Shown: positions 16,647 to 25,436 of the stretch, piece by piece | Layout: each line of letters opens with the position of its first letter | Position numbering within the stretch: the first letter of the stretch is position 1 | Assembly (NCBI GenBank): GCA_944324645.1 | Contig: CALUXB010000001.1 | Span: forward strand, 310,001-374,000 | Origin: an uncultured Elusimicrobiales bacterium | GTDB lineage: Bacteria; Elusimicrobiota; Elusimicrobia; Elusimicrobiales; Elusimicrobiaceae | Reading direction: 5' to 3' | DNA: 64,000 nucleotides | Translations under genes and position numbers: made by a program | Notes under the pieces: model-generated | The model's input: only the letters and a program-made list of their open reading frames with translations | Told to the model about the DNA's origin: nothing | The model's database searches: none

Positions 16647-19600
16647 ATGACACAAAAAAATTTTTGGAAAAAACTCGTTGGCAAAACGGTCTTGGCGGCT
16701 GTTTTGCCTCTGTTGTGTTTAGCCGCGGCGGTGCCCGCTTTGGCCCAGACGGCAGAAATCCGCTCTACCGGTGTGTATTATATTGATGGAACAAAACAAA
16801 ATGACGACATCAATAATGTGTATTGTAACTGGGGCGCGGACGCTATTTCAGAGCAAGAGGCCTTGGCCTATAAAAGCGGTATTGTCAATGTAGATGGTCA
16901 TAAGTCAGATGACCCGTGGGAAACTTCTGCCTTAATTGAGTACGACCAGCCTTACCCCGGCCCTAATGCCATTAATAAGTATCCCAACCACTGCTTGGCG
17001 CTTTGTATGGATGTATATTGCACCAACAAGCCTAACGGAGTAACAACCTATTCTATTGCCTTCCCGATTCAGAACATTATGTTTGAAATCGTGAAGTACA
17101 ATAAGTCCTTGGGGGTGGCTAATCCGGAAACAAACCCGGCGGTGCATACCGTCTATCAGAGCATTTTGGATAACTCTATTATAGATTGGAGCACTTTGAA
17201 CACCTATTTACAGCGGTTGGAGGAAGCCCAAAACACTTATAATGATGCAGAAGCTGCATTTGATGCCGCCAGCTTGGCTTATCAAAATAACAAAACAGCT
17301 ATAGATTCGGCAGTATCTAATTGTAACCAGAAGATTACTCACGACGTTTATTATAAAAACAGTGACGGTACGTGTGTGGCGGCCCCTATGGAAACGGGCA
17401 AGTGCCCCTCTTTTTACAATTCTAGTTTTACTTACTATACTAATTCTTCGTGTACTATCAGGTGTACAGCACATCTCAGTTACTATCAAGCCTATGTGAA
17501 CATTAGGGGAACTTATCTCAATTATTTGCAAACTTCCCAAAAGTATGAGGCAGCTAAAAATGATGTGGAGGCCATTAAGGAAAATCTCCCTAAGGAAGCG
17601 CAGGATTTGTCCAAATATATGTGCGCGGGCTATTCTTGCTGGGGTGCTTCTGGAGATTACTCTAAGACCAACACTTGCCCCAACCCTCTTTATGTTTGTG
17701 ATTCTCAAGATTTGGAGACAGCTACCTGTAAATCAATTAATGATGGAACTGAAGTTAAAGATGTTTCATCGACATGTGGTGCGCAGAAGGCTTCCCAAGA
17801 GACACCGTGTATTGTTATGGCCATGGGCACCGGGCGCGGGTATAATGACCCCATCCGCTTCTGCACCTCTTGGGACGGCTCTTATGAAATTTTGGGTGAG
17901 TTTGGCAAGACCAACGGCCAGTTTGGTTTCCGCGCTACGGTAAAAACCGAATATCCCGGCGATGGTATTGCTATAGAAAATATTTCTATTGATCAGACTT
18001 ATCCTTATCCGGGTAACAACCAGTATCCTATCCAGGTGGACGTAACCAACGTGCACACCGTGCGCAGTACGCCCTCTGTGGTGGGCTCTATTACGGCGGT
18101 GCAGGCATTGCCGTATTCAGTAGCTTATCGCTTGAGTAAAGATTCTGACGTTAAAATACAAATTTATGATGCCTCTGCCCAAATTCCTGTTACGAACCAA
18201 GGGGGCACGAATATACCTACCGGCGATGCGGCAGAGCTGGTTTTGGCTCAAAACGCCGTGGTGCGCAACTTGGTGGATTGGCAGCCGCGTTTGGGTGAAG
18301 GCTTGAAAGGGGCCGACAGCGACAAGATTATCGTAGAGTCGGACTCTTGGGACGGCCGCGATGACAATGGCCGCCTCTTGCCTGCCAATAACTATTTGAT
18401 TTCTATCCAGGCCAAGAGCCAGGACGAATGGCCGGGGACGGACTTCTCCCGCGCGGTTACGCGCCAAATGTCTGTGGACCCGCTGAAACTGACGGATATT
18501 GAGGTGCAGGGCCTGAACAAGCAATCTACTGCCTATGCCACCGTGCGCTATGTGCCTACGGAAGCTTCCACCGTCTATTTTGAGGTCTATACCCCGGGCA
18601 CCACTTTTGACAGCTTGTACACCAAAGGGTATGAGCCTACGGGTTCCCGCCCCAGAATTTCAGCCGGAAGCGGCTCGTTGGTTTACAGCAATAGTCAGCA
18701 GCGCGGCCGCAGCCAGAGCTATCCCGATAAATGGGACGGCCTGTGCCACGAAAAGGGCGGCTGTAAGGTATCTTATCCTGAAGGCGCCAAACTGCCTATT
18801 TCCGGCGTAACTTTTGACGGAACGGGTGATACCTGTAAGGGTGCGAATGGGACTTTGAATGGAGACAACTGCGATGTTACTTATGCCAATGGCGCCCCGA
18901 TGCCGGACGGAGATTACGTCTATGTACTGTGGGCGGAAGTTCCTTACACCGATGTCTATTATAATGGTGCGGCTTGCTATCAATGTCAGCTTGTGAATAC
19001 GAACACCCACCTGCCCGCAGGCTGTGCTATTACTTGGAATGCTGATTTTACGCAATTTACTTGCCCTGATGGAGCTACCGGGATAGAAGGTGCTGATCTT
19101 GAAACAGCAAAAAAAGGTACTTTTACCGGTGTAAAAACGCAGAAATATTACAGCGGTATCTTGCCGGTGGAGCGCGGGGTGGTGGATATTACCATTCAGC
19201 CGGTCAGCTATTCCACCATCGGTTCCAGCCCCACCGCCTATGGGTTAGATCCGTTCATCTTTAAATATTCTATTGCGCGTGAAGCCACCGTAGAGGCTGA
19301 GGTGCAAAACACCGCCGGCGTGACGGTCAAAACCTTGACCGATGAAGGCGGCAACACCAATGTAGCCCAGCAGATGAACACATTGAGCTGGGACGGCCGC
19401 GATGACCAGGGCCGTATGGTGGGCCCCGGTACCTATATGTTTGTGGTCAAAACCAAAGACCCAATGTTCCCGGAAAGTGTACAGACGACGGCGTCTGCCC
19501 TGTTCCCGGTGGATCTCTACCGCGTGGTGGACGTGAGCACGACGGATGTGTATGGTGACAGCGGTGCCAAAGCCACCATTAACTATACGCTTTCCAAAGC

Positions 19601-21887
19601 GATGAACGTGCAAATCAATATATATAATAAGGATGTAGTCATCCCCACCTATACCGATACGGGTGCTTCTACTGTAACGGCGCAAACTACTGTGCCGACG
19701 GACTTGGTCACCGCTTTTGAAGCGATGAACCCCAACCCGCTGCCTAATTTAACGGCCGGGGGCACTGTGCCCGTTGTGGTGGAGGGCGCCCCGTTGGTAG
19801 AAGGGGATGTGGCAGATGCCTATTCCTATTTATATACGCAGCCGGTGTTCAATGACGAAAAAACCTCTTATACTTATTACCGCGTGCAGAAGCAAGTAAC
19901 GGCAGTAACCGATACTACAGAAAATTATGTAGTCAATGAAATCTTGCAATATAGCATACCGGTAACCTCTTGGCCGCCGCGCGTGTGCGACCAAGACACG
20001 GATAAAGCCTTCTTTAATGCCGGCGGATATGTGGACCCGAGCTTGAAACCGCAGTGCATCTATGTCAACGACACCACATTTACCAACTATCCGCTTAACC
20101 CGGAAATGGCTAAATACAACTACGGCGAAGGCGCTGCGCAGACCTTAGACGTGCGCTTGCAGCCGGTCAAAACCTTTAACCGCTCCGCGCTTAAAGCCGG
20201 TGACGGCGTGACTCAGACAGAGGAGTGGGACGCGCAGTATTTCTATAACCCGACCCCGGTCTCTACGCTCGACGGCGGCAAAAATACGCCGGAAGCGGTG
20301 GCGGCCTGCGCCAACCAGACGGACTTGAAAGCCTGCCCGTACGAAATGATCCCGGACGGCACCTATCCGTTCTATATTGCAGCACAGACTGAAGAACCGG
20401 TGGGCTTGTATTACAATCCCAGCACCGCTCAACCTTACCGCTTCTCTGCTAATAGCACAGCAGAAAATGCTAAAGGAAATAAAGTGACCTATCAGACCGG
20501 CTTGTACGCTACGGACAAGACCACCTACCGCGTCAACATTACGCGCGGCCCGGTGTATTTCTTAGACGGCTCTGTGGCGGTATATCCCAATGCGCCGCAG
20601 CTGTTTAACACGTCGTCCGGCCCGGTGTTTGTGCCGCCGTATGAGATTAACTTTGCCATCTCCCGCGCCGCTACGGTGGAAGTGGCCATCGTGGCTCTGG
20701 AGGACGGCCTGTGCACGGCTACGGACACGCCGGTAGTAGCGGGCGACCCCAATGTACAAATGGCCCGCGCCGGGGACGTGTGCAAATATTTAAGCACGAT
20801 GACGGTGGTCAATACGCCGAACTTTGACCCCAATGTGGTGCGCAAATTGTATTGGGACGGCACCGACAACAACGGGTTCTATGTGCGCAACGGCAACTAT
20901 GAAATTCGCTTGACCGCCAAAAATTACCCCGATGAAGGCTTGTATGAGCCCACGGTCAAACAGCTGACGCAGAATGTGGATTTGCTTAAAGTGTTTGACT
21001 TGCCGGAATCGGAAGCCTATGCGCTCAATAAGCGCGGTACGAATATGAGTATTTCGTATCAGATTTCCGTGCCGATGAAAGTGGCCATACAAATCTTTAA
21101 ACCGGGTACTACGATTTACGATTACCAAAAAGGTACCCTGCGCGATCCGGCCACCGGCAAAGAAGTGACCGATATCCGCGACGTGCTGGTGCGCGCTATA
21201 GTGGGTATCCGCCCTGCCACCACGCTGATTGAAGAAATCTGGGACGGCACCGACTATGCCCAGCAGGACGTGCCGGACGGCACCTATCCGTTCCGCTTTG
21301 TGACGGCCCTGCAGTCGGCAGATATTGACTCTATTACAGGGGAAATTCTGAACTCGGATGACCAGAGTGCAGATCCTGCCCTGTGGAGCATTGAAAAAGT
21401 GGCCGATACCAACCAGTATGTCAACCTGCACCGCGCTACGGTGGCTATTGGTGACGGAGAATTTGTCTGCGAAGATTGGGAAAAGACGGTGTTCTTCTAT
21501 CCCAACCCGTTCAAAACGCCTACGGGCACGATGGAAATTACCAAACTGCCTGTGCCGGGCAAAATGTCCTTCAAGCTCTATAACTTGGCGGGCGACTTGG
21601 TGCGCGAAGGCGGCTACACCTGTGTAGATGCCAACAATATGACTGTAACGATGGGCAACTCTATTGACTTGAGCCCGGACAATACGGTCAGCAATACGGC
21701 ATATGACAGCACAGCGCCCGGCGCTATGCCCAACGTGCGTAATGCGGCCCTGCGCTGCTTCTGGGACCGCACCAACCAGCACGGCAAGAAAGTGGCCCGC
21801 GGTGTATATTTCGGCCTGGTGGACTTCCGGGCCCAAAACGGCAGACAGCATTGCCAAAAAGTAGTCAAAATCTTAATACCCAGGTAA
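16647..21887 (+). CDS. Giant secreted surface protein with FlgD-like repeats
   Basis: This 1746-residue exported protein has a signal peptide ending in ALA near residue 33. At least five FlgD-Ig-type modules are marked by WDGRDDNG, WDGRDDQG, WDGTDNNG, WDGTDYAQ and a final WDRTNQHG, each followed by a pattern like VPDGTYPFRF; two weaker copies (KWDGLC, EEWDAQ) also occur. The C-terminus (about 1615-1746) has YPNPF, a LYNLAGDLVRE strand and GVYFGLVDF, resembling FlgD/type IX-secretion-type tails. Many Cys lie in the first 400 residues, suggesting disulfides. The next gene encodes a PorV-like barrel, the usual partner of such cargo. No Shine-Dalgarno sequence is seen at ATG 16647. Adhesion or coat function is inference. 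Confidence 0.8.
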   Translation: MTQKNFWKKLVGKTVLAAVLPLLCLAAAVPALAQTAEIRSTGVYYIDGTKQNDDINNVYCNWGADAISEQEALAYKSGIVNVDGHKSDDPWETSALIEYDQPYPGPNAINKYPNHCLALCMDVYCTNKPNGVTTYSIAFPIQNIMFEIVKYNKSLGVANPETNPAVHTVYQSILDNSIIDWSTLNTYLQRLEEAQNTYNDAEAAFDAASLAYQNNKTAIDSAVSNCNQKITHDVYYKNSDGTCVAAPMETGKCPSFYNSSFTYYTNSSCTIRCTAHLSYYQAYVNIRGTYLNYLQTSQKYEAAKNDVEAIKENLPKEAQDLSKYMCAGYSCWGASGDYSKTNTCPNPLYVCDSQDLETATCKSINDGTEVKDVSSTCGAQKASQETPCIVMAMGTGRGYNDPIRFCTSWDGSYEILGEFGKTNGQFGFRATVKTEYPGDGIAIENISIDQTYPYPGNNQYPIQVDVTNVHTVRSTPSVVGSITAVQALPYSVAYRLSKDSDVKIQIYDASAQIPVTNQGGTNIPTGDAAELVLAQNAVVRNLVDWQPRLGEGLKGADSDKIIVESDSWDGRDDNGRLLPANNYLISIQAKSQDEWPGTDFSRAVTRQMSVDPLKLTDIEVQGLNKQSTAYATVRYVPTEASTVYFEVYTPGTTFDSLYTKGYEPTGSRPRISAGSGSLVYSNSQQRGRSQSYPDKWDGLCHEKGGCKVSYPEGAKLPISGVTFDGTGDTCKGANGTLNGDNCDVTYANGAPMPDGDYVYVLWAEVPYTDVYYNGAACYQCQLVNTNTHLPAGCAITWNADFTQFTCPDGATGIEGADLETAKKGTFTGVKTQKYYSGILPVERGVVDITIQPVSYSTIGSSPTAYGLDPFIFKYSIAREATVEAEVQNTAGVTVKTLTDEGGNTNVAQQMNTLSWDGRDDQGRMVGPGTYMFVVKTKDPMFPESVQTTASALFPVDLYRVVDVSTTDVYGDSGAKATINYTLSKAMNVQINIYNKDVVIPTYTDTGASTVTAQTTVPTDLVTAFEAMNPNPLPNLTAGGTVPVVVEGAPLVEGDVADAYSYLYTQPVFNDEKTSYTYYRVQKQVTAVTDTTENYVVNEILQYSIPVTSWPPRVCDQDTDKAFFNAGGYVDPSLKPQCIYVNDTTFTNYPLNPEMAKYNYGEGAAQTLDVRLQPVKTFNRSALKAGDGVTQTEEWDAQYFYNPTPVSTLDGGKNTPEAVAACANQTDLKACPYEMIPDGTYPFYIAAQTEEPVGLYYNPSTAQPYRFSANSTAENAKGNKVTYQTGLYATDKTTYRVNITRGPVYFLDGSVAVYPNAPQLFNTSSGPVFVPPYEINFAISRAATVEVAIVALEDGLCTATDTPVVAGDPNVQMARAGDVCKYLSTMTVVNTPNFDPNVVRKLYWDGTDNNGFYVRNGNYEIRLTAKNYPDEGLYEPTVKQLTQNVDLLKVFDLPESEAYALNKRGTNMSISYQISVPMKVAIQIFKPGTTIYDYQKGTLRDPATGKEVTDIRDVLVRAIVGIRPATTLIEEIWDGTDYAQQDVPDGTYPFRFVTALQSADIDSITGEILNSDDQSADPALWSIEKVADTNQYVNLHRATVAIGDGEFVCEDWEKTVFFYPNPFKTPTGTMEITKLPVPGKMSFKLYNLAGDLVREGGYTCVDANNMTVTMGNSIDLSPDNTVSNTAYDSTAPGAMPNVRNAALRCFWDRTNQHGKKVARGVYFGLVDFRAQNGRQHCQKVVKILIPR

Positions 21888-21897
21888 TTAGGAATTT

Positions 21898-22863
21898 ATG
21901 AAGATACAAAATACAATTCTGTTTGCTTGTTTAACCTTGTTGTTGGCGGCGCCTTCTGCGTATGCTATTAACGCCGACGCCGGTACCAGCGCGAGCGCGT
22001 TCTTAAAGATTGACGCCGGCTCCCCGCGGGCACAGGCCTTGGGCAATGCGTATGTGTCCATTGCCGAAGGGCCGGAAGCTTTGTTCTGGAACCCGGCCGG
22101 CGCAGCCTCTGCCACCACGAAGGAAATCCAGTTTTCCTATCAAGATTATCTGCAGGGGTATGCTTCACGCACGCTGGCGTATTTGCACCCGATGGGCAAA
22201 ACCATTATCGGCGTGACGCTTAACTATATGGATATGGACGGCTTTGATTACCGTGACGAATATGGTAATTTGCAGCCTAGAGTAGATAAGCCTGTGCAGA
22301 ACTTTGTGGGCAGCCTGTCTTTGGCGCGCGGCTTCTTTGACCAAAAGCTGCAGCTGGGCGCTACGGCCAAGTATATCAATGAAAAATTGGATACTTACCG
22401 CTACACCAACGTAGGCTTTGACGTAGGCGCTAAGGCGCGCCCGTGGCAGTGGCTGGGTTTGGGCGGCGCCATTGTGAATATTGGCGACAAAGATGAAATG
22501 CCCCGCGGCTGGCGCTTAGGGGCCGATATTAATACAAAATATTGGACCCTGTCCGGCGAATATATGAAATATGTGGACGATGAGGGCCGCTATGGTGTGG
22601 GCTTGGAAATCCACATTCCGGAAGACTTGCTGCAGGTGGCCCGGTTTGACTTGCGCGTAGGCTATTATGACCGCGAAAGCACCGGCTACAGCGATAGTGA
22701 AAACTTAAAGAGCCTGGGGTTGGATGCTACGTCTAAAATTTCGTTTGGTTTTGGTATTTACAGCTCTGAACTTTTTGGTTATGGCGCCAGCATAGATTAT
22801 GCGGTCACGCCGTTTGGCGCGTTGGGTACTTCGCAGCAAATAGCGGTGGGTATCCAGTTTTAG
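21898..22863 (+). CDS. PorV/PorQ (UPF0164)-like outer-membrane beta-barrel protein
   Basis: This 321-residue protein has a signal peptide (cleavage after AYA near residue 22), then the PorV/UPF0164 signature: a GTSASAFLKIDAGSPRAQALG-type start, GNAYVS and ALFWNPAGAA. Alternating amphipathic strands follow, ending in aromatic F (VGIQF), as outer-membrane barrels do. PorV shuttles type IX secretion cargo in Bacteroidota; homologs occur in many phyla with FlgD-tailed proteins. It lies 10 bases after the giant surface-protein gene and immediately before the Flp pilin genes. Confidence 0.85.
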   Translation: MKIQNTILFACLTLLLAAPSAYAINADAGTSASAFLKIDAGSPRAQALGNAYVSIAEGPEALFWNPAGAASATTKEIQFSYQDYLQGYASRTLAYLHPMGKTIIGVTLNYMDMDGFDYRDEYGNLQPRVDKPVQNFVGSLSLARGFFDQKLQLGATAKYINEKLDTYRYTNVGFDVGAKARPWQWLGLGGAIVNIGDKDEMPRGWRLGADINTKYWTLSGEYMKYVDDEGRYGVGLEIHIPEDLLQVARFDLRVGYYDRESTGYSDSENLKSLGLDATSKISFGFGIYSSELFGYGASIDYAVTPFGALGTSQQIAVGIQF

Positions 22864-22903
22864 TTGAAATAATCCGGACAGGTTTGGCTGTCTTGGAGGG
22901 AGT

Positions 22904-23098
22904 ATGAAGCAAATAGGCAAAGCGTTGGGTAAGTGCCTGCGCGGGCGTAAAGGACAGACCGCGGTGGAGTATGTGTTAACGGCCGGGTTTCTGTTTGGGG
23001 CGTTTTTGGCCTTTTATGCTTTGTATTCCAACCTGGTGCCGCAACAGTTTGACCAGGGAGCAAAACTCATTTTGACGACGTATGAAGTCAGTAATTAG
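22904..23098 (+). CDS. Flp-type pilin 1
   Basis: This 64-residue protein has a positive leader and the Flp cleavage motif: G followed by QTAVEY, placing Glu at +5 and Tyr at +6, and then a hydrophobic helix. Flp pilins polymerise into Tad pili after cleavage by a CpaA/TadV peptidase. GGAGG precedes the ATG. A small hairpin (GACAG/CTGTC, 22877-22892) lies in the 40-base spacer after the barrel gene and may shape expression of the pilin part. Confidence 0.85.
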   Translation: MKQIGKALGKCLRGRKGQTAVEYVLTAGFLFGAFLAFYALYSNLVPQQFDQGAKLILTTYEVSN

Positions 23099-23122
23099 TT
23101 TTAAAAAAATCAGGAGGAGTCT

Positions 23123-23350
23123 ATGAAGTTTATTATTGCTGCGCAAAACAAGTTAAACGCGATGAAAGAAGCTGCGTTTAACTGCGTGAAAAAACAAGAA
23201 GGCCAGAACACCATTGAATACATCATTATGCTTGGCGTAGTGGTGGGTATTGCCTTGTTGGTTGGCACGTTGGTGAAAAATATGATGCCGGAATTATTTG
23301 AAAACATCAAGAATAAAATTGTGGGCGGCATCAACTCCACCGACGCCTGA
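23123..23350 (+). CDS. Flp-type pilin 2
   Basis: This 75-residue pilin has a 30-residue positive leader, the motif G followed by QNTIEY (Glu +5, Tyr +6), a hydrophobic helix and a short Lys/Asn tail. AGGAGG stands before the ATG, the best site among the pilin genes, so this is the likely major pilin. It lies 24 bases after pilin 1 and 20 bases before tadE. Confidence 0.88.
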   Translation: MKFIIAAQNKLNAMKEAAFNCVKKQEGQNTIEYIIMLGVVVGIALLVGTLVKNMMPELFENIKNKIVGGINSTDA

Positions 23351-23370
23351 TAAAGGCCGGGGTGTAATAA

Positions 23371-23856
23371 ATGAAACTCTTTCGTAGGGAGCGTGAAGGG
23401 CAGGTAACGGTGGAATTGATGCTTATTCTGCCGGTGCTGATGTTGATGATATTCTTTATATTGGAGTATGGCAACATCGCCTATCACACTATTATTGCCA
23501 ATCACGCTTCCTATGAATTTGCCCGTATAGGGGCTCTGGTAGGGGCGAATAAACCCAGCGGCCGTGCTAATACGGGCACAATGAGAAATAAAATAAATAT
23601 AGCCAAGCAAAAAGTTTTTGGTGCTAATGCACAATTTATTAATGTGGGTTTGAAAGTGCAGGCAACAGGAACGGACCCAATGTATAAACGCCACCGTCAC
23701 GAAGATGTGATTGTAACGGTTACATATCCCATCAAGTTGGCGTTTCCGGGGACAAGCTGGTTGCTGGCGGATGAACCCAAGCGTAACGGGATACGGCGTA
23801 TCAAAGCCATTACCCGTATGCCTATAGAAAAGACGTATGCCAGTTCGGATTCTTGA
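23371..23856 (+). CDS. tadE: TadE-like pseudopilin
   Basis: This 161-residue protein has the short leader MKLFRREREG, then QVTVELMLILPVLML with Glu at +5, a single hydrophobic helix, and a globular C-terminal part. TadE proteins are minor pseudopilins processed by the same peptidase as Flp. It sits between the pilins and cpaB. The start lacks a strong Shine-Dalgarno sequence; GGGGTG is the only purine stretch. Confidence 0.85.
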   Translation: MKLFRREREGQVTVELMLILPVLMLMIFFILEYGNIAYHTIIANHASYEFARIGALVGANKPSGRANTGTMRNKINIAKQKVFGANAQFINVGLKVQATGTDPMYKRHRHEDVIVTVTYPIKLAFPGTSWLLADEPKRNGIRRIKAITRMPIEKTYASSDS

Positions 23857-23918
23857 TAGAGAACTGCAAACGATTTTGTTTTTTAATTTACCGGGATGTA
23901 CAAAGTTAAGGAGAAACA

Positions 23919-24677
23919 ATGAAAAAAGGAATAATGCTGCCGTTGGTGTTGGCGATATTGGCCGCACTGGTGTATGCAATGATTGTTAATAGCGCGCAAA
24001 AGAAACTGAATGCTTCCAAGAGCATAAAAACAGTACTTGTGCCCATTCGCGATATTAAGGAGCGTGAGGTAATTAAACGCGACTATTTAAAACGCGTGCA
24101 GGTGCCGGCTGCTTATGTGCAAAAAGATGCCTTTACGTGGACGACAGATGCTGATTTTGCCAAAGTGGACAATGCCATTGCCCGCATACAGATTCCTAAA
24201 GGAAACCAAATTTCCAAATATGCCGTTACCTCGCTTTCTCCCGAGGCAGGCCTTTCCAGCAAAATCCCGGTGCAGATGAGAGGCTATGTAATTACCGTGC
24301 CGACCAATGTGGCCAGTATGATTAAACCAGACGACAATATTGATATTTTGGTTACGTTTGAGGCCATTATGAAAAACGGTTCCCGCCAAAAGGTAACTGT
24401 AACGCTGTTGCAGAATGTAAAAGTATTGGGTGTTGGTTCAGATTTGGGACAAGGGTTAGATGCCAAAGCGGCGGCTGCCTTGCGCAATGAAGAAGAGGAT
24501 GCCAACGCTTATACCGATACCGGTGCATTAAGCTTGGCGCTTTCTCCGCGTGATGCACAGTATTTGGCGCTGGCCCAGAATCAGGACGGCAGTGAAATTT
24601 CCGTCATCTTGCGTTCTCAGGGCGATGTGGCCAACTATGTGATGGAAATTGCCACCTTTGATAAATTATTTCAATAA
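23919..24677 (+). CDS. cpaB: Tad pilus assembly protein CpaB/RcpC
   Basis: This 252-residue protein has an N-terminal membrane anchor (about 5-22), then a SAF-like domain (PIRDIKEREVIKRDYLKRV, about 42-100) and the RcpC/CpaB periplasmic domain (about 115-250). CpaB works in the periplasm next to the secretin. AAGGAG lies 5 bases before the ATG. The next gene is the secretin, as in most Tad loci. Confidence 0.9.
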   Translation: MKKGIMLPLVLAILAALVYAMIVNSAQKKLNASKSIKTVLVPIRDIKEREVIKRDYLKRVQVPAAYVQKDAFTWTTDADFAKVDNAIARIQIPKGNQISKYAVTSLSPEAGLSSKIPVQMRGYVITVPTNVASMIKPDDNIDILVTFEAIMKNGSRQKVTVTLLQNVKVLGVGSDLGQGLDAKAAAALRNEEEDANAYTDTGALSLALSPRDAQYLALAQNQDGSEISVILRSQGDVANYVMEIATFDKLFQ

Positions 24678-24695
24678 ACAGGAATGATAAAACAT

Positions 24696-25430
24696 ATGAA
24701 ATTTACTTCAAAAATTACACTGTTTGTTTTGATATTGGCTTTAGCCGCTCCTGCCGCGTTTGCTAAAAAAACGCGTTTGGTGGCGGTTAGTGCTGATGTG
24801 GTGGAAATCAGCGGTTCTATGAACTCTGCCAAAGGGTTTGAATGGAACCAGATTTTTGATTTTGAAGAGGCCAACATTCCCGGCATATTGTCTTTAGGGG
24901 AATTTGAGCGTAAAACGGCCGTCATTACGCGTTTGCGTCTGTCCGAAACAGAAGGCCGTGCGCAGGTGCTCTCTAATCCTAAAATTGTGACCAGCTCCGG
25001 CAACAGCGCCAAAATTACTGTTGGCGGTAAAGTGCCTATACCGGTGGTAAATAACCAGGGGGTGGGTTCGCAACTGGAAGAATATGGCATTTTGCTTAAT
25101 GTGTTGCCCACTATTATTCCGGAAAGAGGCAATATTATTGACTTGCAGGTGCAGTTGTCGGTGTCCTCGGTGGACTATTCCCGCACGGTGTCTGTGGGCA
25201 CTTCTACGGCTCCTTCTTTTACCAACCGTGATGTGGAAACACACGTGGAGCTTAACAGCGGGGAAACGCTGGTAATCGGCGGTTTGAAGAGCAGTTCCCG
25301 CAATGTAAGCGAAACACGGGTGCCTTTCTTGGGCCGCATTCCGCTTATTGGGCTTTTGTTTAAATATAAAGATGTAACCGAAGAGCAGCGCTCGCTCTTC
25401 CTGTTTATCACGGTGGAAGTGGTGGAATAA
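24696..25430 (+). CDS. cpaC: Short secretin (CpaC/RcpA-type channel domain)
   Basis: This 244-residue protein has a signal peptide ending in AFA, a short N-terminal stretch, and a complete C-terminal secretin module: VLSNPKIVTSSG, the VGGKVPIPVV region, a LNVLPTI strand, LNSGETLVIGGL and the VPFLGRIPLIGLLF ending. Secretins form the outer-membrane pore of Tad and type II systems. CpaC proteins are usually 400-600 residues with N0/N1 and BON-like periplasmic domains, and nearly all of that is missing here. ATG 24696 is preferred because the signal peptide begins there; ATG 24684 would abut AGGA. Confidence 0.88.
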   Translation: MKFTSKITLFVLILALAAPAAFAKKTRLVAVSADVVEISGSMNSAKGFEWNQIFDFEEANIPGILSLGEFERKTAVITRLRLSETEGRAQVLSNPKIVTSSGNSAKITVGGKVPIPVVNNQGVGSQLEEYGILLNVLPTIIPERGNIIDLQVQLSVSSVDYSRTVSVGTSTAPSFTNRDVETHVELNSGETLVIGGLKSSSRNVSETRVPFLGRIPLIGLLFKYKDVTEEQRSLFLFITVEVVE

Positions 25431-25436
25431 TATATT

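Noticed and set aside
20790..21857. 355-codon antisense frame within the giant surface-protein gene
   Set aside because: It is a shadow of the strongly coding + strand; His/Arg-rich composition is typical of antisense frames.
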